Shown here one piece after another: positions 58,470 to 64,000 of a stretch of 64,000 nucleotides of DNA. Source of the stretch: an uncultured Oscillospiraceae bacterium (GTDB lineage: Bacteria; Bacillota; Clostridia; Oscillospirales; Ruminococcaceae); the NCBI GenBank assembly GCA_910584715.1, contig CAJUAN010000008.1:1-64000 (forward strand). The letters are read 5' to 3'. Each line of letters begins with the position of its first letter. Positions within the stretch are counted from its first letter, which is position 1. A program made the position numbers and the translations under genes. The notes beneath the pieces were generated by a model, which worked only from the letters and a program-made list of their open reading frames with translations, had not been told where the DNA came from and ran no database searches.

Positions 58470-59249
58470 TTATAGTTGAGCGGCCGATTCATTAGACTGC
58501 CGCTTGTCTGACTTTCCCATTATACTTTTATAGTTTCTTATAAATCCTCCGAGAATACCCAGTACAGCCGAAAGAAGCGTTGACGGCCTCGCCGTAATAT
58601 CAGCGGCAACGTCGTACACAGGATTTTTCCCGTCAAAATCACAAGCTATGTCAACCGACTTTACCTTTGTACGGAACAGTGAGCATATTACCGAAATGCC
58701 GTTATAAACAGCAGCGCTTACCGTTCCGTAGCTTACCGCCGTTTTGCAGGCGTCTTCCCCCGCAATGACAAAATCAATCATTAGGTTTTCGATGTAAATA
58801 TGGGTAAATATCCTCCTGAGCCGTTTCTCTGAAAAGCCCCATATTATCTTGATCTTTTCGATAAGCTCCGAAAGATTGTCAAGCTTGTCCGACAACTTTT
58901 CCTTTTGCTTTTTCTCTGTGTGAGCTTCTTCCGTATCCTCTTCAAATTCTGCATCGGCATTTTCGGAAATTTCCATGTTTTGCTCCGTTTTCACGGTTTT
59001 CTCCGCAGCTTCATTTTCCGGTGGAATATCGCTTTTGTCTTTTTTTCTGCGGGTACCCTGTTTTGTCTTCGCGGCTTTATTTTTTTTATTAGCAGGCTTC
59101 TTTTTTTTCATAGGATAAATGGTAAACCAAAGATATTTCAGTCTGAAGTCAAGCTCTCCGCCGATGTACCGTATACGCGCGCGAAGCTTCACATTAAGTG
59201 CCAGCGCAAAAAACAGTATTATCGCGGCAATCACTATCAAAGCCGTCAA
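58470..59249 (-). CDS. DUF2953 domain membrane protein
   Basis: The product has 259 residues from a TTG start with AAAGGGTGATACAGCA upstream. A membrane helix (about 3-19) is followed by a long Lys/Glu-rich middle (about 45-130) and a C-terminal conserved DUF2953 region with ICSLFRTKVKSVDIACDFDG. The family is common in spore-forming Firmicutes and next to gerW, so a sporulation or envelope role is likely but not shown. Confidence 0.82.
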   Translation of the reverse strand: MTALIVIAAIILFFALALNVKLRARIRYIGGELDFRLKYLWFTIYPMKKKKPANKKNKAAKTKQGTRRKKDKSDIPPENEAAEKTVKTEQNMEISENADAEFEEDTEEAHTEKKQKEKLSDKLDNLSELIEKIKIIWGFSEKRLRRIFTHIYIENLMIDFVIAGEDACKTAVSYGTVSAAVYNGISVICSLFRTKVKSVDIACDFDGKNPVYDVAADITARPSTLLSAVLGILGGFIRNYKSIMGKSDKRQSNESAAQL

Positions 59250-59264
59250 TGCTGTATCACCCTT

Positions 59265-59867
59265 TCACACATCGGAAGAATCCCCGCTGTCCGAAACGTC
59301 TGCCGAACCGTCTTCATCGTTGGAAATAAGTATCTCGTCAAAGCTTACCTGTCCGTCTGAATCCGGCAAAGCAGGCAGGTCGTCCAGAGAGGAAAGCTGA
59401 AAGCACCTCAGAAAAGCGGAAGTTGTTTTATAAGCAATAGGCTTTCCCGGAACGTCAAGACGTCCAGCCTCCTCAAGAAGATTTTTCTCAACAAGAGAAT
59501 TGACAACGCTTGAACTGTCTATACCCCTGACGTGTTCCACAAAGCCTTTTGTTACGGGCTGATTATAGGCTATTATGGTAAGCACTTCCATTGCTGCCGG
59601 AGAAAGCGGAGTATTTTTTTTAGATTCCAATGCAGCTCTTACATAATCGAAAAATTCGGCTTTTACCGCAAGCTGGTAACTGTTTCCGAGCTTCAGCACC
59701 GTAAGGGCGCTTCCCATGGATTCGTATCTGTCTATTAAAAGCTGAACAAGCTTTTCCGGCATATCAGCTTCTACTCCCGCCGCAGCGCAGAGCTTTTCGG
59801 CTTCAATAGGCTCCCCGTGGGCGAAAAGTATAGCTTCGACCGCAGAAATACCCTCGTTTATCTTCAT
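59265..59867 (-). CDS. scpB: Segregation and condensation protein ScpB
   Basis: The product has 200 residues with GGAGGTTTCATATTC before the ATG. It has two winged-helix domains: ILFAHGEPIEAEKL at the start and LSPAAMEVLTIIAYNQPVTKG in the middle with the RGIDSSSVVNSL turn. ScpB binds ScpA and closes the SMC condensin ring. It overlaps scpA by 4 bp. Confidence 0.95.
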   Translation of the reverse strand: MKINEGISAVEAILFAHGEPIEAEKLCAAAGVEADMPEKLVQLLIDRYESMGSALTVLKLGNSYQLAVKAEFFDYVRAALESKKNTPLSPAAMEVLTIIAYNQPVTKGFVEHVRGIDSSSVVNSLVEKNLLEEAGRLDVPGKPIAYKTTSAFLRCFQLSSLDDLPALPDSDGQVSFDEILISNDEDGSADVSDSGDSSDV

Positions 59868-60616
59868 GAATATGAAACCTCCGTTTCGGTCTGATCGGAC
59901 TGCTCTGTTTGAACCTTACTGTGCTCCCTGTTAAAGGTTATCACTGTGTTATCGTCGTTCAGCATTATTCTTCCGGATTTTGTAAGCTCCAGCACAGCCA
60001 GAAAAACCGCTACGCGTTCGGAACGGTCGGTCAATCCCGCAAATAAGCCGTCCATAAAGCAGCTTCCGGATTTATAGAGCCGTCTGAGGACAAAAATTAT
60101 TTTGGACGTTACCGAAACAATTTTTTTCTTTACAATAGCATTAAAAGCTTCCGTCTTTACCTTTTCCTCCGAAGGCTTTATCTGTATCTTCATGTAAGCG
60201 TCCAGAAGCTCCTGCGGATCGTGAATGATCGGATATGTGTTATCGAACTCTACTATAAGCTGCCCCCGTACCGCAAAAACATTTCCGATATAGCGCTCCC
60301 TCATTATTTCAGCAGTCTTTTTGCACAACGAATATTCTATCAGTCTGCCCTGAAGCTCTTTTTTGAGCTGTTCAGCTTCCTCTCTCTGCGGAAGCAGTGA
60401 CACTGTTTTGATGTACACTAATCTTGCCGCCATTTCAAGGAATTCTCCCGCGATCTCCATATTCTGCTCTGACATACGGCTTATATAGTCCAGATACTGA
60501 TCAAGAAGCTCGGTTATCGGAATATCGTTAATATTCAGCTTATGCTTTGATATCAGATGAAGCAGCAGATCCAACGGACCCTCAAAAACTTCAAGCTTAA
60601 ATGATATCTGCTCCAT
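59864..60616 (-). CDS. scpA: Segregation and condensation protein ScpA
   Basis: The product has 250 residues. It is a kleisin with FEGPLDLLLHLISKHKLNI at the N-terminus, AAEFLEMAARLVYIK-like sequence in the middle (IAGEFLEMAARLVYIK), and a C-terminal winged helix with FLAVLELTKSGRI. It bridges the SMC heads. It abuts the protease gene upstream. Confidence 0.95.
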   Translation of the reverse strand: MEQISFKLEVFEGPLDLLLHLISKHKLNINDIPITELLDQYLDYISRMSEQNMEIAGEFLEMAARLVYIKTVSLLPQREEAEQLKKELQGRLIEYSLCKKTAEIMRERYIGNVFAVRGQLIVEFDNTYPIIHDPQELLDAYMKIQIKPSEEKVKTEAFNAIVKKKIVSVTSKIIFVLRRLYKSGSCFMDGLFAGLTDRSERVAVFLAVLELTKSGRIMLNDDNTVITFNREHSKVQTEQSDQTETEVSYS

Positions 60617-61270
60617 TTAGCTACCTCGAATCATCATAAGAATATCTACCCATATAGAAAGACGGTTCATAAGATCAAAAGCCTTTTGCTGTAAAAAATA
60701 AAGAGGCTTGTCAAGAAATCCCAGCCATATTGACAAAAAGAGAATTCCAAAAATAATATTTTCGTATTTCATTACCTTAAAATACAGCTTTTCGGGCAGG
60801 ACAAGGTTAAATATCCTGGAACCGTCCAAAGGCGGAACAGGCAATAAATTGAACACAGCCAATCCAAGATTGAGTATAGTTGCGTACCAGAAAACATCTG
60901 CAAGAGCGTTCACATAGGAATTGCCATAACTGCTGTATGTAAGTATTTTACATATTATAATGGAGACGTAAGACATAAGAACATTTGAAAGAGGTCCCGC
61001 CAGTGACGATACGGCCATTCCAACCTTACGGTTCTTGAAATTATTCGCATTTATCGGAACGGGCTTTGCCCAGCCGAAGCCCGCAAGCAGCATGAACACC
61101 GTACCAAACAGATCAAGATGACGCAAAGGATTAAGCGATATCCGTCCCTGATTTTTTGCGGTATCGTCGCCCAACCAATGAGCCACAAGCGCATGGGCAC
61201 ACTCATGCACCGGAAAAGCTGTCAGCAGCACAATGCCGTGCATAACAAATTCAATAATTCTATCCTGCAT
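60617..61270 (-). CDS. Site-2 metalloprotease (M50 family)
   Basis: The product has 217 residues. The zinc motif HECAH lies near residue 22 in AFPVHECAHALVAHWLG, and the LPVPPLDGSRI motif provides the third ligand aspartate. Five or so membrane helices are predicted. It cuts proteins inside the membrane; small YwhC-like members have unknown targets. It leads the scpA-scpB transcript. Confidence 0.88.
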   Translation of the reverse strand: MQDRIIEFVMHGIVLLTAFPVHECAHALVAHWLGDDTAKNQGRISLNPLRHLDLFGTVFMLLAGFGWAKPVPINANNFKNRKVGMAVSSLAGPLSNVLMSYVSIIICKILTYSSYGNSYVNALADVFWYATILNLGLAVFNLLPVPPLDGSRIFNLVLPEKLYFKVMKYENIIFGILFLSIWLGFLDKPLYFLQQKAFDLMNRLSIWVDILMMIRGS

Positions 61271-61334
61271 AAATTATGTACGCTTTGTAAACAAAGCCTC
61301 TCCTTTTTCGGCATAAAGTTCAAAATCAACATTC

Positions 61335-61363
61335 ATTATAGCATATTTCAATTAAAAATACAA
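61335..61363 (-). promoter_or_regulatory. Promoter of the M50-scpA-scpB-gerW block
   Basis: Minus strand TTGTAT (61363-61358), a 17-bp spacer and TATAAT (61340-61335). Confidence 0.7.
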
Positions 61364-61422
61364 GGATATTTCTTAACATTTCCAAAAAACTTTATTTTTT
61401 AAAACTTTTTTTTAAAAAACAC

Positions 61423-61451
61423 TTGCAATTACAAAACAGTTGTGATAAAAT
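61423..61451 (+). promoter_or_regulatory. Promoter of rpmB
   Basis: TTGCAA (61423-61428), a 17-bp spacer and TAAAAT (61446-61451), about 49 bp before the ATG at 61500. Confidence 0.7.
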
Positions 61452-61499
61452 AGTAACGTTGACTTTATACAATGATATTGAAAAGGAGGTGTAACCCCC

Positions 61500-61688
61500 A
61501 TGGCAAAGTGCGATATTTGCGGAAAGGGTGTTGCTTTCGGTATTAAGGTTTCCCACTCACATCATCGCTCCAACAGAACCTGGAAACCCAACGTTAAGCG
61601 TGTAAAAGCTATTGTTGACGGTACTCCTAAGCATATTTACGTATGTACAAGATGTCTCCGTTCCAATAAGGTTACAAGAGCTATATAA
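61500..61688 (+). CDS. rpmB: Ribosomal protein bL28
   Basis: The product has 62 residues with AAAAGGAGGTGTAACCCCC before the ATG. It keeps two cysteine pairs (CDICGK near the start and CTRC near the end), so it is the zinc-binding form, and has the SHSHHRSNRTWKPN RNA-contact segment. It is part of the 50S subunit. In Bacillus this gene lies beside spoVM; here it is separated. Confidence 0.96.
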   Translation: MAKCDICGKGVAFGIKVSHSHHRSNRTWKPNVKRVKAIVDGTPKHIYVCTRCLRSNKVTRAI

Positions 61689-61710
61689 CATATCCGTAAT
61701 TAAACACACA

Positions 61711-61742
61711 AACGGCGTTTCCTTTCGGAATCGCCGTTTTTT
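61711..61742. terminator. Terminator of rpmB and ligA
   Basis: AACGGCG pairs with CGCCGTT around a CTTTCGGAA-type loop and is followed by TTTT on the plus strand; A-rich sequence before it provides Ts for the leftward ligA transcript. Confidence 0.75.
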
Positions 61743-61777
61743 ATATTTATTGCGCGTTACAAGTAATCAACCAAAAA

Positions 61778-63757
61778 TTATTTTGTCATATCAAGAAACT
61801 CCTGCTCGCTTAGAACAGTTATTCCCAGCTCCTGCGCTTTAGTAAGCTTGCTGCCTGCTTCCTCCCCGGCTACAACGTAAGAAGTCTTTTTTGACACCGA
61901 GCCAGACGCTTTCCCTCCGAACCGGACTATTATTTCTTTTGCCTCGTCCCTTGTCATGGAAGAAAGCGTACCCGTCAGCACAAAAGTCTTGCCCTCGAAA
62001 CGGTTGTCGCCGCTGTCCAGCTTTTGGTACTCCATTTTTACGCCGAGCAATTTCAGCTCCGCAACAACGTCAGCAAAATGCTTGTCGTGGAACGCTGAGA
62101 CCACATTCTCCGACATTACATCACCAAAGCCGTCTATAGCGGCAATGTCCTCCGCAGAGGCGTTCATTATCTCGTCAATGCCGCCGAAACGGTCGCACAA
62201 AAGCTTTGCGCCGTTCTGACCGACATTGCGTATTCCCAAAGCGAAAATTACCTTGTCAAGAGGAGCTTCTTTTGAAGCTTCAATTGCTTTAATAAGATTT
62301 TCGGCGGATTTTTTGCCGAAACGCTCCAACGTTTCAAGCTGCTTAGAGGTAAGACGGTATAGATCGGCTACTCCCGATATCAGCTTCTCCTCAAGAAGCT
62401 GTGTAACGATCGCTTCGCCGAGACCGTCAATATTCATCGCACTCTTGCTTGCAAAGTGAATGATATTACGTTTAAGCTGCGCGGGACAGTCCACATTGGG
62501 ACACCTCAAAGCCGCCTCGTCCGCAAACTTTACTGCCTTGTCGCCGCATACGGGACAGTATTCCGGCAGACTGTAGGGCTTTGAATTTTCCCCGTGGGAA
62601 ACGGATTTCAAAACCTCCGGAATTATGTCCCCCGCCTTGCGTACTACTATCCTGTCCCCTATCCTTATGTCCTTTTCCGTGATAAATTCCTGATTGTGAA
62701 GCACTGCTCGGCTGACGCTTGTTCCCGCCAGCAAAACAGGCTCAAACACCGCCACGGGAGTTATCGCTCCGGTCCTTCCCACATTTACCTCAATATCAAG
62801 CAGAGTGGTTTCCTTTTCTTCCGGGGGGAACTTGTAGGCAACCGCCCATTTGGGCACTTTGGAAGTTGCACCCATTTCCTCGCGGAGAGCGAAATCGTCT
62901 ATCTTGATAACCACGCCGTCAATGTCGAACTTGTACTCGCTTCGCATATTGCCTATGTGGTTGATGCGCTCCTCAACTTCGGCATAACTTTGGACTTGCT
63001 TATAGTCGGCAATAACCTTGAAGCCCAAACTTTTCAGATAGTCCAGCGACTGCTTGTGGGAAGTAGGCGCGTACCCCTCTATCTGCTGAATGTTGAACAC
63101 GAAAATATCAAGTCCCCGTTCCGCGGCGATCTTGGGATTTTTCTGCCGCAAAGATCCTGCCGCCGCGTTTCGCGGATTTTTAAAGGGCGTTTCGTCATTA
63201 TCCTCCTGCTGCTCCACAAGCTTCAGAAAGGTATCGCGAGGCATATAGACCTCTCCCCTGACCTCTAAAAATGCGGGCGCGTTTTTCAGCTTCAAAGGTA
63301 TAGACCCAATGGTTTTGAGATTTGCAGTAACGTCCTCGCCAACAAAGCCGTCTCCGCGGGTCGAACCGCGGACAAGCTCTCCGTTTTCGTACTCCAAGGA
63401 CACGGAAAGACCGTCTATCTTCGGCTCTACCACGTATATCGGCTTGGGAGACGCTTCCTCGCACCGTTCTGTAAAGGCTTTAACCTGTTCAAAGGAAAAA
63501 ACGTCCTGCAAGCTGCCCATCTGGATGCGGTGCTCCACCTTTTCAAAAAGATTCAGAGCCTCGCCGCCCACACGTTGAGTAGGCGAATTTTTGTCCGCCA
63601 ACTCAGGGTACTGCTCCTCCAGACCCTTTAGTTCCTGCATAAGCATATCGTATGTGTAGTCGTCCACCGTAGGGTTATCCAACACATAGTAGCTGTGATT
63701 ATATCCCTCTATCTCTTCACGGAGTTTTTTCACTCTGTTGATAATCTTCTGATCCAT
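61778..63757 (-). CDS. ligA: NAD-dependent DNA ligase
   Basis: The product has 659 residues with AAAGAGGGATTTT before the ATG. The adenylation domain has the AMP-lysine in VEPKIDGLSVSLEY, then an OB fold, a four-cysteine zinc finger (CPVCGDK to CPNVDCPAQ), helix-hairpin-helix repeats and a C-terminal BRCT domain. It seals nicks in DNA during replication and repair. A normal-length member. Confidence 0.97.
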   Translation of the reverse strand: MDQKIINRVKKLREEIEGYNHSYYVLDNPTVDDYTYDMLMQELKGLEEQYPELADKNSPTQRVGGEALNLFEKVEHRIQMGSLQDVFSFEQVKAFTERCEEASPKPIYVVEPKIDGLSVSLEYENGELVRGSTRGDGFVGEDVTANLKTIGSIPLKLKNAPAFLEVRGEVYMPRDTFLKLVEQQEDNDETPFKNPRNAAAGSLRQKNPKIAAERGLDIFVFNIQQIEGYAPTSHKQSLDYLKSLGFKVIADYKQVQSYAEVEERINHIGNMRSEYKFDIDGVVIKIDDFALREEMGATSKVPKWAVAYKFPPEEKETTLLDIEVNVGRTGAITPVAVFEPVLLAGTSVSRAVLHNQEFITEKDIRIGDRIVVRKAGDIIPEVLKSVSHGENSKPYSLPEYCPVCGDKAVKFADEAALRCPNVDCPAQLKRNIIHFASKSAMNIDGLGEAIVTQLLEEKLISGVADLYRLTSKQLETLERFGKKSAENLIKAIEASKEAPLDKVIFALGIRNVGQNGAKLLCDRFGGIDEIMNASAEDIAAIDGFGDVMSENVVSAFHDKHFADVVAELKLLGVKMEYQKLDSGDNRFEGKTFVLTGTLSSMTRDEAKEIIVRFGGKASGSVSKKTSYVVAGEEAGSKLTKAQELGITVLSEQEFLDMTK

Positions 63758-63768
63758 AAAATCCCTCT

Positions 63769-64000
63769 TTATTCAACAATTTTCGGACTGAAAGTACCCT
63801 TGACCTTGCAGCAGTACTGCAATTGATAGGTACGCTTTCCGTTTTTTACCGCCTCGGCAATTGCCGCGATTTCCTTTTGAGCGTCCTCTTTTTCTTTATA
63901 CCAACCCAATTGGGTGGTATTGTCGCCTAAAATTCCAGTGCTGTTTACTCCCGCAAGTGCAAACTTGGGCTCTCGTTTTGTGGGAAAAACCACAGGCAAT
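63769..64000 (-). CDS. Partial protein of unknown function, C-terminal end
   Basis: The frame enters from the right edge and ends at 63769, giving at least 76 residues. The visible part has PTKREPKFALAGVNS and a charged helical GWYKEKEDAQKEI stretch. The real start is outside the window and no domain is recognisable. It is 12 bp upstream of ligA and probably cotranscribed with it. Confidence 0.6.
   Translation of the reverse strand, partial: LPVVFPTKREPKFALAGVNSTGILGDNTTQLGWYKEKEDAQKEIAAIAEAVKNGKRTYQLQYCCKVKGTFSPKIVE

Overview
The window reads as chromosome from a low-to-mid GC, anaerobic, spore-forming Firmicute, most likely an Oscillospiraceae/Ruminococcaceae-type Clostridia. The evidence is a class III (oxygen-sensitive) ribonucleotide reductase, a V-type ATPase operon, sporulation markers (SpoVM, GerW, CwlD), a split biotin-dependent carboxyltransferase cluster, strong AGGAGG-type ribosome binding sites and a Bacillus-like yicC-remA-gmk-rpoZ-priA-def-fmt-rsmB-rlmN-prpC-prkC-rsgA-thiN-spoVM gene order. 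No rRNA or tRNA gene was recognised.

Layout. 1-3200 is a compact accessory element. Very small leftward genes include a 99-residue protein built like a filamentous-phage major coat precursor, followed at once by a strong terminator. A likely ssDNA-binding protein and several one-helix membrane proteins lie upstream of it. A rightward XRE repressor faces three copies of a 17-bp palindromic operator. I read this as the edge of an Inovirus-like prophage whose assembly ATPase and replication genes would lie outside the window. 3254-3490 is a GC-rich, 237-bp imperfect palindrome next to coding debris and about 490 bp without a convincing gene.

4200-20850 is metabolic and cell-envelope chromosome: a membrane-anchored triple helix-hairpin-helix (ComEA-like) protein, a peptide-binding lipoprotein, nrdD-nrdG behind tandem NrdR boxes, a GH2 beta-galactosidase, a histidine phosphatase, a two-gene ThrE-type exporter, a short-chain reductase, a PflX-like radical SAM protein, CwlD, a hemerythrin and RadA. 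20856-31802 is a leftward block with an ACT-domain protein, a UPF0210 protein and then a V-ATPase operon (G-C-I-K-F-E-A-B-kinase-D) with a P-loop kinase inserted before subunit D. 32155-38042 runs rightward: a PHP phosphatase, Lrp regulator, aminotransferase, IspE, and an McrBC-like pair whose McrC has lost the nuclease residues.

38096-51712 is the long leftward housekeeping operon, transcribed from a good promoter near 51770-51798 and ending with a previously easy-to-miss 29-residue SpoVM. 51860-55874 holds an APH(3')-like kinase gene behind a three-gene biotin carboxyltransferase cluster that resembles the soluble 12S/1.3S/5S transcarboxylase more than a sodium-pumping decarboxylase. 56032-61270 is a leftward cell-cycle and envelope block (site-2 protease, scpA, scpB, DUF2953, gerW, D,D-carboxypeptidase, rluB-type synthase). 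rpmB and ligA close the window.

The most unusual items are the filamentous-phage-like module with its palindrome, the McrC with D-to-N and K-to-R changes at exact catalytic spacing, the soluble-type biotin carboxyltransferase set, and the kinase and odd K subunit in the V-ATPase operon. Functions rest on reading motifs by eye; no database search was possible.
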